A DNA stretch of 64,000 bases from Methylotenera_A sp046598525. GTDB lineage: Bacteria; Pseudomonadota; Gammaproteobacteria; Burkholderiales; Methylophilaceae. Made by a program: the position numbers and the translations under genes. Shown one piece after another: positions 34,973 through 42,881 of the stretch. The notes beneath the pieces are model-generated. The model was not told where the DNA came from and ran no database searches. It worked only from the letters and a program-made list of their open reading frames with translations. Every line of letters begins with the position of its first letter. Positions within the stretch are counted from its first letter, which is position 1. The DNA is taken from NCBI GenBank assembly GCA_046598525.1, contig JBKJIJ010000020.1, positions 1 to 64,000 on the forward strand. The letters are read 5' to 3'.

Positions 34973-35551
34973 TTAAACAATCAACATTTTTGCCGCTTCA
35001 ATCAGTTGATGCGATAAATCTGCTAATTTCATATTCTTTTTCATCGCCATATTGCGCAGCATGGTGTATGCCTCTTCTTCATCAATCTGGCGCTGGCGCA
35101 TCATTAAGCCTTTTGCGCGCTCAATCACTTTGCGTTCGTCCAATTTTAAATTGGCCATACTCAACTCAGAACGCAAACTTTTAAATTCTTCAAATCGTGC
35201 CACCGCCGCATCAATCACAGGAATCAGCCTTTCACTTGGAATATCGCCAACCACATAAGCACTTACCCCTGCTTGCGTTGCGATTTTAATTTTTTCTTTA
35301 TCGCCATCATGCGTAAACATCACAACTGGCCGCGAATCGTTCATGCTCATCACACAAATATTTTCCAAGGTATCGCGGCTGGGTGATTCTGTATCAATAA
35401 TGACAATATCCGGTTTTACTTCACAACATTTTGCTTCTAAATTAAGCGTGTTTTCAACATGTGCCACTACATCAAACCCATTATCAATTAGCGATTGCTT
35501 TAAGGGTTTGCTGCGTTTTAAATCATTATCGATAATCATCACTTTTAACAT
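34973..35551 (-). CDS. nasT: Nitrate-responsive ANTAR antiterminator NasT
   Basis: 192 residues. The N-terminal receiver-like domain (about 1-120) has an aspartate in DIVIIDTES, but the conserved lysine region reads AYVVGD, so phosphorylation is uncertain. A coiled region leads to the C-terminal ANTAR domain (about 132-190, ERKVIERAKGLMMRQ...AYTMLRNMAM). NasT binds the tandem hairpins of the leader downstream and prevents termination. Known systems use NasS as nitrate sensor; none is seen here. The start codon lies only about 12 bases from the sigma-54 -12 element. Confidence 0.93.
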   Translation of the reverse strand: MLKVMIIDNDLKRSKPLKQSLIDNGFDVVAHVENTLNLEAKCCEVKPDIVIIDTESPSRDTLENICVMSMNDSRPVVMFTHDGDKEKIKIATQAGVSAYVVGDIPSERLIPVIDAAVARFEEFKSLRSELSMANLKLDERKVIERAKGLMMRQRQIDEEEAYTMLRNMAMKKNMKLADLSHQLIEAAKMLIV

Positions 35552-35562
35552 GATTAAGTATT

Positions 35563-35578
35563 AGCAAGTGCTGTGCCA
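35563..35578 (-). promoter_or_regulatory. Sigma-54 (-24/-12) promoter of nasT
   Basis: Read on the minus strand: TGGCAC-AGCAC-TTGCT, a full match to the consensus TGGCAC-N5-TTGCW. The transcription start is predicted at or next to the annotated ATG, so the mRNA may be almost leaderless or translation may begin at the ATG four codons later. Confidence 0.9.
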
Positions 35579-35665
35579 CTTAAAATTATTTAATTAAGGT
35601 ATTGATTTGTTTATATTAAAATCATAAATTTGACCTTAAGCCTAAATTTAACTGGTCTACCAAGC

Positions 35666-35688
35666 GCACACATTCGGTGCAAACGCAC
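35666..35688. promoter_or_regulatory. NtrC-like enhancer site upstream of nasT
   Basis: GCAC-N7-GTGC-AAAC-GCAC, 87 bp from the nasT sigma-54 promoter. The right part also forms a small hairpin CGGTGC-AAAC-GCACCG. Confidence 0.7.
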
Positions 35689-35766
35689 CGTAGACATGGG
35701 TTATAGCAAGCTGGATTGCTAAATACAAAGTGCCTTATTTATAAAGTTGTTTAACTTTGAGAGCAT

Positions 35767-35804
35767 AAAAAAAGCATGCAACCAAAGGGCTGCATGCTTT
35801 TTTT
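35767..35804. terminator. Bidirectional terminator downstream of the repeat-protein gene
   Basis: AAAAAAAGCATGCA and TGCATGCTTTTTTT enclose a ten-base loop, a 14-pair stem. It ends the 36-residue-repeat protein gene before the nasT promoter. Confidence 0.9.
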
Positions 35805-35839
35805 GTTTGCGCTTAATTTAATAAGCGCATTTAGATTAT

Positions 35840-36337
35840 TTAAATACCCAGTTTTTTAGCAATTTTTTCTAATGAATCTTTACCCGCCAAAAGCGTATCG
35901 CGATTTTGCTGCACAATATTGCCGTTAAAAGGCAACACCGTATTGCGCGCAATGCCTAATGTATCCATCACCGCTAATAATACGGCGCGATTACCCAGCA
36001 TAATTTGTTGATTTTGCTCACTTAAACTGCCCGAAACCGGCAGCGGCGTATCGCTTGCAACACCCAGTTTGGCGGCAATTTGCTTAATTAAAAACTGGTT
36101 GCGAATAAAAATCGCATTATTCATCTCAGGCAATGTGCCGCCAGTTTGCTGCGATGTGCTATATAAAACGCCTAATTTATTGGCGATTTTTCCAATAATC
36201 ACACGGTTTTCAATCAACAATGAATTGACCTCTTTTAGCATTGGGTCATTGCCCAAAGGATCTGTTTCGGCGTGTGCGGCCGTCATCGGCAGCAAGGTTG
36301 TTGAAAGTAGGAAAAATGCAGCTAAAAAGTGTTTCAT
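35840..36337 (-). CDS. Secreted protein of 36-residue repeats, nitrogen-regulon candidate
   Basis: 165 residues. A signal peptide ends near AHAE (residue 23). The mature protein consists of three full repeats of exactly 36 residues (44-79, 80-115, 116-151) and a truncated fourth (152-165). Each begins with a helix of the type N[RQ]xxx..IAxKLG[VI] and continues with a GxLxExN turn (Gly67, Gly103, Gly139). I do not recognise the family. GGAT precedes the ATG. It is controlled by its own sigma-54 promoter and enhancer, matching those of nasT and nirB, so a periplasmic role in nitrogen supply is inferred. Confidence 0.8.
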   Translation of the reverse strand: MKHFLAAFFLLSTTLLPMTAAHAETDPLGNDPMLKEVNSLLIENRVIIGKIANKLGVLYSTSQQTGGTLPEMNNAIFIRNQFLIKQIAAKLGVASDTPLPVSGSLSEQNQQIMLGNRAVLLAVMDTLGIARNTVLPFNGNIVQQNRDTLLAGKDSLEKIAKKLGI

Positions 36338-36385
36338 GGTTATATCCTTAATCGGTTAGCGTTAAATAGCACGCAAATAATTAAC

Positions 36386-36401
36386 AGCACATACCATGCC
36401 A
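36386..36401 (-). promoter_or_regulatory. Sigma-54 (-24/-12) promoter of the repeat-protein gene
   Basis: Read on the minus strand: TGGCAT-GGTAT-GTGCT. GG and GC are exactly ten bases apart; one base departs from the -12 consensus. The start site would be about 38 bases before the ATG. Confidence 0.7.
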
Positions 36402-36490
36402 AGCATTAGTGTTGCATTTAAGTGATTGAATATACTAACTAAAATCATCTTTTTTGCAGATTTTTGGTTAAAGATGATTTAGTGCAAAAT

Positions 36491-36513
36491 GCACAGCTTA
36501 AGTGCAAGCGCAC
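36491..36513. promoter_or_regulatory. NtrC-like enhancer site upstream of the repeat-protein gene
   Basis: GCAC-N7-GTGC-AAGC-GCAC; the outer 17 bases are TGCAC-N7-GTGCA, a full match to the NtrC half-sites. It lies 89 bp from the sigma-54 promoter. An extra GTGCA-AAA-TGCAC dyad adjoins it at 36482-36494. Confidence 0.75.
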
Positions 36514-36601
36514 TTTGCTGTGAGCTAAAAAGAAGCTAAAAATGACTAATTAAAACTTTGTAGTTAGAAATTTAATGTAGTTAAAAATGCGCTGATCAAT
36601 T

Positions 36602-38410
36602 TTAAGCCAATTGCAACTTGGCCAGCCGCGCATACAAACCGCCTTGTTGTTTTAACGCTTCTGGGCTGCCAATTTCTACAATACGGCCATTTTCTAGCAC
36701 GATAATACGGTTGGCTTTTTGCACTGTGCTTAATCGGTGCGCAATCATCAAGGTGGTGCGGCCTTGCATGGCGGCGCTTAGGCCTTGCTGTACTAATATT
36801 TCGCTTTCGGCATCTAGCGCGCTGGTGGCTTCATCTAAGAGCAAAATGGGCGCATCTTTTAACATGGCGCGCGCAATGGCAATGCGTTGGCGTTGGCCGC
36901 CGCTTAACCGCGTACCGCGTTCACCCAAAAAGGTTTGATAGCCTTCTGGTAATTTTTGAATAAATTCATCTACTTGGGCGGCTTTAGCGGCCGCTAGTAC
37001 TTCATCATCACTGGCGCTGGGTTTGCCGTAACGAATATTTTCTAGCGCATTGGCTGAAAATATTACCGCATCTTGCGGGACGATTGCGATGCTGTCGCGC
37101 AAACTTTTTAGGCTTAATGAATCAATCGGCTGGTTATTAATAAGAATTTGGCCAGAATTAATTTCGTAAAAACGCAATAAACATTGAAATAACGTGGTTT
37201 TACCCGCGCCAGATGGGCCAACCAAAGCAATGGTTTCGCCTGCGGCAATGTCTAAATTAATGCCATCTAAAGCCGCAATTTTTGGGCGTGATGGGTAATG
37301 AAACACCACATCTTTAAACAAAATGCTGGCTTGAGTTGGGTTGGCTAATTTTACCGCTGTTGCCGATTCTTTAATCGCCACATCAGAATGCAGCAATTCT
37401 AATAGCCGCTCAGTGGCGCCAGCTGCGCGCATTACTTCACCCCAAACTTCGGCCATAGTGCCCACCGCGCCCGCCACCATTAAGGCGTACAACACAAATG
37501 ATGCCAACTCGCCGCCTGTCATTTCGCCTGCGTTTACTTGCCGGGCCCCAATCCACAACACAAAAATAATGGTGCCAAGCACGGCGGTTACCATCAAAAT
37601 AGTTAATGCAGAGCGCACTTTTACGCGTTTTAAGGCGGTGTTAAAGCTGATATCGGCGCTGGTTTTAAAGCGCAAAATTTCGGCTTGTTCTTGCGTATAT
37701 GATTGCACCGTGGGCATGGCGTTGAGTATTTCGCCTGCCATGGCGCTGCTATCGGCAATGCGATCTTGCGATTCGCGCGATAGTTTTTTGACTTTGCGGC
37801 CAATCAAAATAATCGGCAAAATCAGCAATAGCATTAAGCCGATATTCAGCGAAAACAAATAAAGATTGGTTACCGCCAGCATAATCATGCCGCCAATAAA
37901 TTGAAACACGCTGCGCAAACCCATTGAAATAGAGCTGCCTACCACGGTTTGAATTAAGGTGGTGTCGCCTGTTAAGCGCGATAATACTTCGCCGGTTTGC
38001 GTGGTTTCAAAAAACTGTGGGCTTTGCGTCATTACGCGCGCATACACCGCGCTGCGTAAATCCGCCGTTACGCGCTCGCCCACCCAAGAGATATTGTAAT
38101 AGCGCAGCGCAATCATCAGCGCCCAAAAAGCCGCCAGCGCAAACATCACCAAAAAATGCCCGTTTAAACTTAAATTAGCTAATAAACCTTTGCTGGGCTT
38201 GGCCGCACTGGTGTTGTTAATAAAACCAAAATCAATTAAATCGCGAAACGCCAGCGGCACTAATAATAAGGTAGCCGACCCCAAACACAGCAGCACAAAC
38301 GCCAATATTACCCGCGTGCGGTAAGGCTTTAAAAAAGGAATCAAATTGGCTAATGGCGATAGCTTTTTAGATGAATTATTTGTAGCTGGATTTTGAGCGG
38401 CAGTTTGCAT
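36602..38410 (-). CDS. MsbA-like ABC exporter (fused permease and ATPase)
   Basis: 602 residues. Six membrane segments lie in about 30-330 and the ATPase follows (Walker A GPSGAGKTT near 395, signature LSGGQRQR, Walker B ILLLDEATSALD, switch HRLSTV). The architecture is that of half-size exporters such as MsbA, exporting lipids or drugs as a homodimer; substrate is not readable. Its promoter region is shared in part with the sigma-54 unit only by position, since it runs in the same direction and ends before it. Confidence 0.9.
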   Translation of the reverse strand: MQTAAQNPATNNSSKKLSPLANLIPFLKPYRTRVILAFVLLCLGSATLLLVPLAFRDLIDFGFINNTSAAKPSKGLLANLSLNGHFLVMFALAAFWALMIALRYYNISWVGERVTADLRSAVYARVMTQSPQFFETTQTGEVLSRLTGDTTLIQTVVGSSISMGLRSVFQFIGGMIMLAVTNLYLFSLNIGLMLLLILPIILIGRKVKKLSRESQDRIADSSAMAGEILNAMPTVQSYTQEQAEILRFKTSADISFNTALKRVKVRSALTILMVTAVLGTIIFVLWIGARQVNAGEMTGGELASFVLYALMVAGAVGTMAEVWGEVMRAAGATERLLELLHSDVAIKESATAVKLANPTQASILFKDVVFHYPSRPKIAALDGINLDIAAGETIALVGPSGAGKTTLFQCLLRFYEINSGQILINNQPIDSLSLKSLRDSIAIVPQDAVIFSANALENIRYGKPSASDDEVLAAAKAAQVDEFIQKLPEGYQTFLGERGTRLSGGQRQRIAIARAMLKDAPILLLDEATSALDAESEILVQQGLSAAMQGRTTLMIAHRLSTVQKANRIIVLENGRIVEIGSPEALKQQGGLYARLAKLQLA

Positions 38411-38479
38411 GGAATTTTTATCTGGAAGAGTGGGCTAGTTTAGCATTGGCAGTGTTGTAATGGAGTTTGATTGCCGCAC

Positions 38480-38531
38480 TTGGTTCATGAGCTAGGTTCA
38501 TGCCTTAGGTTCATGCACTAGGTTCATGCTA
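38480..38531. repeat. Four 13-bp tandem repeats upstream of cstA
   Basis: Unit TAGGTTCATGCNN is repeated at 38493, 38506 and 38519, with a fourth, diverged copy (TTGGTTCATGAGC) at 38480. The period is exactly 13 bp. The array lies 69 bp before the cstA start codon and could bind a regulator cooperatively; the function is unknown. Confidence 0.85.
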
Positions 38532-38599
38532 TAGATGTGATTTATACTAGCCAACATACGATTGCCCTTAAAACCCACCATTAATTTGTAGAAATAATC

Positions 38600-40669
38600 A
38601 TGCATAAAAACATCAAATTCATTATCTGGATTTTAGTCGGTTTATTGGGCACTTTTGCGCTAAGCACTATTGCCTTAAATCGCGGTGAAAGCATTAATGC
38701 TTTATGGTTAATCACCGCGGCGGTGTGTATTTACGCCATTGCGTATCGGTTTTATGCGGCTTGGATTGCGGCCAAAGTTTTAGTTATTGATGAAACGCGC
38801 GCGACTCCTGCAGAGCGATTAGATAACGGTCGCGATTATATGCCGACCAATAAATGGGTGGTGTTTGGCCACCATTTTGCCGCCATTGCAGGGCCAGGGC
38901 CATTAGTCGGCCCAACGCTGGCGGCGCAATTTGGCTATTTGCCTGGCACGCTATGGATATTAATCGGTGCTGTTTTAGGCGGCGCGGTGCAAGATATGGT
39001 GACGCTGTTTTTCTCAACGCGCCGAGATGGCCGCAGTTTGGGCCAAATGGCGCGCGACGAAATTGGCGTGATTGGCGGCACAGCAGCGCTAATCGGTACT
39101 TTTTTGATTATGATTATCTTAATTGCCGTACTTGGGCTAGTGGTGGTAAACGCTATGAAGCACAGCCCGTGGGCAACATCCACCGTCGCAGCCACCATCC
39201 CAATCGCCATGCTAATCGGCCTTTATATGCGCCATATTCGCCCCGGCCGCGTCATGGAAGCATCCGCCATTGGCGTCGCTTTATTACTTTTTAGCGTGTT
39301 TGCCGGCGGCTGGATAGACCATAACGAAACCTTGCGTGTGTATTTTGACCATGATGGCCTGCCGCTAGCCTTTGCCATTATTGTGTACGGCTTTGCCGCC
39401 GCGGTATTGCCTGTGTGGCTATTACTTGCCCCGCGCGACTATTTATCTACCTACATGAAGCTAGGCACAGTGATTTTATTGGCAGTGGCCATTGTGATTC
39501 TGCGCCCCGATATTCATATGCCTGCCGTCACCCAATTTACCGATGGCACAGGCCCCATTTTTGGCGGCAAACTGTTTCCGTTTGTGTTTATCACCATTGC
39601 CTGTGGCGCCATTTCTGGCTTTCATGCGTTAATTGCATCAGGCACAACGCCTAAATTATTGGCGAACGAGCGCGATATTCGCATGATTGGTTATGGCGCC
39701 ATGTTGCTAGAAAGCTTTGTGGCGATTATGGCCATGATAGCCGCCACCGTATTAGAGCCAGGCGTATTTTTCGCCATTAATAGCCCAGCAGGCGTGGTAG
39801 GAAAAGAGGCGATTGATGCGGTTGCTAAAATTAATAGCTGGGGTTTTGCGGTAACGGTAGAGCAAATGAATCAACTTGCCAAAGACATGGGCGAAAGCAG
39901 CCTATTTGCGCGCACAGGCGGTGCACCCAGCTTGGCGGTGGGAATGGCCAGCATTTTTGGCAATGCGTTTGGCAAAAGCATGCTGGCGCTGTGGTACCAC
40001 TTTGCCATTATGTTTGAGGCGATTTTTATCTTAACCACCTTAGATGCAGGCACCCGCGTAGGCCGATTTATGTTGCAAGATATGCTGGGCAACTTTAATA
40101 AAAAACTCGGTGAAACTTCTTACATGCCGTCTGTCTTATTAACCAGCGCCATTGTGGTGGCGGGTTGGGGCTACTTTTTATATATCGGCGTGATAGACCC
40201 AAATGGCGGCGTCAATATTTTGTGGCCATTATTTGGCATTGCCAATCAAATGCTAGCGGCCATTGCCCTATGTGTGGCAACCGGTATTTTGGTTAAAAAC
40301 GGCAAATTAAAATACGCTTGGGTAACAGGTTTGCCATTGGCTTGGTTGGTGATAATAACCACAACAGCGGCCTACCAAAAAATATTTAGCGATGATATTC
40401 GCGTTGGATTTTTTGCCGCCGCTAACGATTTAAGCACAAAATTAGCCGCCGGATTATTGCCGCCAGAAAAAGCCGCCGTTGCGCCGCAGCTTATTTTTAA
40501 TCAACAATTAGATGCGTATTTAACGCTATTTTTTGTGGCCATGTTATGGATTGTAATCATTGATATGCTGCTAGTTTGCACGCGCCGATTGGCTGGCAAG
40601 CAAGTGCTGCCTTGCTCTGAAGTAGCGCATACTGAAACGCAATTAAATAATGCTTGGGTGAGGGATTAA
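38600..40669 (+). CDS. cstA: Carbon starvation protein A, pyruvate/peptide transporter
   Basis: 689 residues with about 16 membrane segments. Characteristic parts are GHHFAAIAGPGPLVGPTLAAQ near residue 95, FALIASGTTPK-like FHALIASGTTPKLL near 345, and GTRVGRFMLQDM near 490. CstA/BtsT proteins take up pyruvate or peptides during carbon limitation. The gene is followed without gap by three small genes, one of them of the YjiX type that accompanies CstA widely. Confidence 0.95.
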   Translation: MHKNIKFIIWILVGLLGTFALSTIALNRGESINALWLITAAVCIYAIAYRFYAAWIAAKVLVIDETRATPAERLDNGRDYMPTNKWVVFGHHFAAIAGPGPLVGPTLAAQFGYLPGTLWILIGAVLGGAVQDMVTLFFSTRRDGRSLGQMARDEIGVIGGTAALIGTFLIMIILIAVLGLVVVNAMKHSPWATSTVAATIPIAMLIGLYMRHIRPGRVMEASAIGVALLLFSVFAGGWIDHNETLRVYFDHDGLPLAFAIIVYGFAAAVLPVWLLLAPRDYLSTYMKLGTVILLAVAIVILRPDIHMPAVTQFTDGTGPIFGGKLFPFVFITIACGAISGFHALIASGTTPKLLANERDIRMIGYGAMLLESFVAIMAMIAATVLEPGVFFAINSPAGVVGKEAIDAVAKINSWGFAVTVEQMNQLAKDMGESSLFARTGGAPSLAVGMASIFGNAFGKSMLALWYHFAIMFEAIFILTTLDAGTRVGRFMLQDMLGNFNKKLGETSYMPSVLLTSAIVVAGWGYFLYIGVIDPNGGVNILWPLFGIANQMLAAIALCVATGILVKNGKLKYAWVTGLPLAWLVIITTTAAYQKIFSDDIRVGFFAAANDLSTKLAAGLLPPEKAAVAPQLIFNQQLDAYLTLFFVAMLWIVIIDMLLVCTRRLAGKQVLPCSEVAHTETQLNNAWVRD

Positions 40670-40884
40670 TGTTAATTGGGTTTATTTTAACTTTAATGCT
40701 AGTGATTGATTGTTTAGCATTTCATTTGATTTCCAAGGATGAGTTAAGTGGTGGAAAACAAAAAATACTACAAACATTACTAGTAGTTTTTGTCCCGTTT
40801 ATAGGTTCTTTATTAGTTATTTTTGTTGTTAAAGCTAAGTCTAAAAATAGAGATGTTGAGTTAAGCGGGGGTGGTAGTGATTAA
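40669..40884 (+). CDS. 71-residue two-pass membrane protein after cstA
   Basis: Starts at the ATG that overlaps the cstA stop (TAATG), with AGGGA eight bases upstream; a GTG-like upstream start inside cstA is less likely. Hydrophobic segments at about 2-20 and 37-57 are joined by a charged loop (SKDELSGGKQKI). The second segment (VFVPFIGSLLVIFVV) recalls the PLDc_N family of small membrane proteins. Translational coupling to cstA suggests a related job, but no function is known. Confidence 0.7.
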   Translation: MLIGFILTLMLVIDCLAFHLISKDELSGGKQKILQTLLVVFVPFIGSLLVIFVVKAKSKNRDVELSGGGSD

Positions 40885-41068
40885 GAAAATAAAGCATTTT
40901 TGGCACTTAATTCAGCAACTTTCTGGCGATTCGGCTTATGCGCAATATTTGCAGCATCATGCTGATTTTCATGCTTGTAGTGTAGATGCGCCAGCGCCGT
41001 TATCGCGCAAAGAGTTTTATAAATTATGGCAAGACCAAAAATGGACAGGGGTGAAACGTTGTTGCTGA
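40871..41068 (+). CDS. YbdD/YjiX-family small protein
   Basis: 65 residues from a GTG at 40871 (a GTG at 40877 is equally good; GGGG lies before both). It matches the short DUF466 family that follows cstA/btsT in many bacteria: a WHLIQQLSGDSAYAQYLQHH stretch and the conserved end KFYKLW-like EFYKLWQDQ...RCC with terminal cysteines. It overlaps the preceding gene by 14 bp and the next by about 10 bp. Confidence 0.85.
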   Translation: MVVIKKIKHFWHLIQQLSGDSAYAQYLQHHADFHACSVDAPAPLSRKEFYKLWQDQKWTGVKRCC

Positions 41069-41325
41069 CTAAAGATTTGAGTGAAGAAGATATTTCGCGC
41101 ATTATAGAAATGGCTTGGGAAGATCGCACGCCGTTTGAGGCGATTGAAGTGCAATTTGGCTTAAATCAAGATGGTGTGATTAAGGTCATGCGTAAAAACT
41201 TAAAATTAAATTCGTTTAAGCTTTGGCGCGAACGCACGCATGGCCAAATCACAAAACATTTAAAACTACGTAGTGCTGATATTAATAGGCATCAATCTAA
41301 ACAACACAACAAAATACATCGATAA
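41059..41325 (+). CDS. TIGR03643-family protein
   Basis: About 88 residues. The segment LSEEDISRIIEMAWEDRTPFEAIEVQFGL followed by IKVMRKNLK..SFKLWRER fits the small helix-turn-helix-like TIGR03643 family (listed here in parts). The start is uncertain: AGGGG at 41047-41051 suits a TTG at 41059 or 41062, while ATG codons at 41041 and 41026 would overlap the YjiX-type gene more deeply. Function unknown. Confidence 0.72.
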   Translation: MLLTKDLSEEDISRIIEMAWEDRTPFEAIEVQFGLNQDGVIKVMRKNLKLNSFKLWRERTHGQITKHLKLRSADINRHQSKQHNKIHR

Positions 41326-41355
41326 ATAAGTGAATATAAAACAGCGAGTTTAATA

Positions 41356-41535
41356 CTAATTACGCTGGTAAATCTTATCAATTTGCATGTCGTCCGAATC
41401 TTCAATTCGGCTGGCGTCAAACTCGTTTAAACTGAATTCTGATCGTGATCTTTTTACTTTAATGGGCTGATATTCCGCAATGATGTAATCAAACTCGGGC
41501 TCTTTTTTAAATAAACGTTCAAATAATTTTTTCAT
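41356..41535 (-). CDS. 59-residue hypothetical protein
   Basis: Reads MKKLFERLFKKEPEFDYIIAE at the start and ends KIYQRN. It is charged, with a basic amphipathic N-terminal helix and an acidic C-terminal half, and has no membrane segment. It fills most of the 445-bp gap between the TIGR03643 gene and lgt. Codon pattern is like neighbouring genes, but the ribosome-binding site is weak. No family recognised. Confidence 0.45.
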   Translation of the reverse strand: MKKLFERLFKKEPEFDYIIAEYQPIKVKRSRSEFSLNEFDASRIEDSDDMQIDKIYQRN

Positions 41536-41770
41536 AAGTTTTCGATCCGAAACTAAAGTGAATTGATGCTAGTAGATATACAGCAAGCAATATGCCAAAG
41601 TGAAGAACAAAAACGGTTTATTTAAACTATTGATTTTATTGTGTAAATTAATAATAAAGTTAACACGCTTTTTACGCGATTGTCATAATTTGATGCTAAG
41701 CGTTTAATTTTCATCAAACGCTTATCATCAAATACTTCAACCAAACGCTAGCCTTTAAAAATATAAGGCT

Positions 41771-42571
41771 TTAATTTCCCTTATTAAAACCACCTGCGTT
41801 GGCTTTAAGCCACATCCAAATGCCAATCAAAATCATCGGCAAGCTTAGCCATTGGCCCATGCTTAAGCCCAGCTGTAATAAGCCTAAATAGTCATCTGGT
41901 TCGCGTGTGAATTCGGCCAAAAACCGAAAGCTGCCATAGCCAATTAAAAATAGCGCCGATATAGCGCCAATAGGGCGTTGCTTGCGCGAAAACCACCAAA
42001 GTAGGCAGAACAACGCAATGCCTTCTAAGGCAAATTCATACAGTTGCGAAGGATGGCGCGCCAGAAAATCCACTTGCGGAAAAATCATGCCAAAGTTGGC
42101 GTGTGTTTCGCGCCCCCATAATTCACCGTTAATAAAATTGCCCATGCGTCCTGCACCTAAGCCAATAGGCACTAAGGGCGCGACAAAATCCATGATTTTT
42201 AGCCAAGGCTGTGGGTATTTGCGGGTAAAAAATACCATGGCAACCAATACACCTAAAAATCCGCCGTGAAAGCTCATGCCGCCTTGCCAAACTTTAAAAA
42301 TATCTAACGGGTGCTGCATAAAGCTGCCAAATTGGTAAAACAGCACATAGCCAATGCGACCGCCCAAAATCACACCTAATGCGCCGTAAAACAGGGCGTC
42401 ATCAATCATTTGGTTGTTCCAATTAAACCAAGGCTTATGTTTAACTTGGCAACGGCCAAGCCATAAAAATGCTAAAAAACCAACCAGATACATTAATCCA
42501 TACCAGTGAATACCAAACGTATCGGTAATGGAAAGCGCAATGGGATTGATTTGAGGATGAGTAAAAATCAT
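41771..42571 (-). CDS. lgt: Prolipoprotein diacylglyceryl transferase
   Basis: 266 residues with seven membrane segments. Lgt moves diacylglycerol from phosphatidylglycerol to the lipobox cysteine of prolipoproteins. The family signature is intact (GRMGNFINGELWGRETHANFG, residues about 138-158), as is the HGGFLG segment with its essential histidine near residue 100. It stands alone between two gaps. Confidence 0.96.
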   Translation of the reverse strand: MIFTHPQINPIALSITDTFGIHWYGLMYLVGFLAFLWLGRCQVKHKPWFNWNNQMIDDALFYGALGVILGGRIGYVLFYQFGSFMQHPLDIFKVWQGGMSFHGGFLGVLVAMVFFTRKYPQPWLKIMDFVAPLVPIGLGAGRMGNFINGELWGRETHANFGMIFPQVDFLARHPSQLYEFALEGIALFCLLWWFSRKQRPIGAISALFLIGYGSFRFLAEFTREPDDYLGLLQLGLSMGQWLSLPMILIGIWMWLKANAGGFNKGN

Positions 42572-42881
42572 AAAAACCTGACAATTTGAGGGATTCTGTG
42601 AATAAAAAATGTATGTTAAAGTTTTTTACAGTTGGCTTATTGTTGGGCTGTTGTTATGGTTTTTAACCGTGTTATTTAAAGAATCTTTACGCTGTTATAA
42701 GCTTAGTTGCTATAAAATAGTAACTATATAACATTTTGCAAAAAACTGAATATATTACAAAAACAAAGGTCATTTATATTAAGTTTTAGTAATGCATTTA
42801 ACTACTAAAAAAGCTTTTAAAATCCAATAAAATCAATAAGTAGTTTAAAGCTGTGGCGTGTGATTAAGGAATAAGAATAAT
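42572..42881. other. 310-bp intergenic region between lgt and the GGDEF/EAL gene
   Basis: It holds a possible 22-codon lipobox micro-ORF (42598-42666, plus strand, GTG start) and an imperfect 10-bp dyad with loop AAA at 42704-42726 (TAGTTGCTAT/ATAGTAACTA). The rest is AT-rich, suitable for the promoter of the GGDEF/EAL gene. No RNA gene was recognised. Confidence 0.5.

Noticed and set aside
38480..38531. The 13-bp tandem array as a CRISPR
   Set aside because: There are no spacers between the repeats, the unit is too short, and no cas gene is near.
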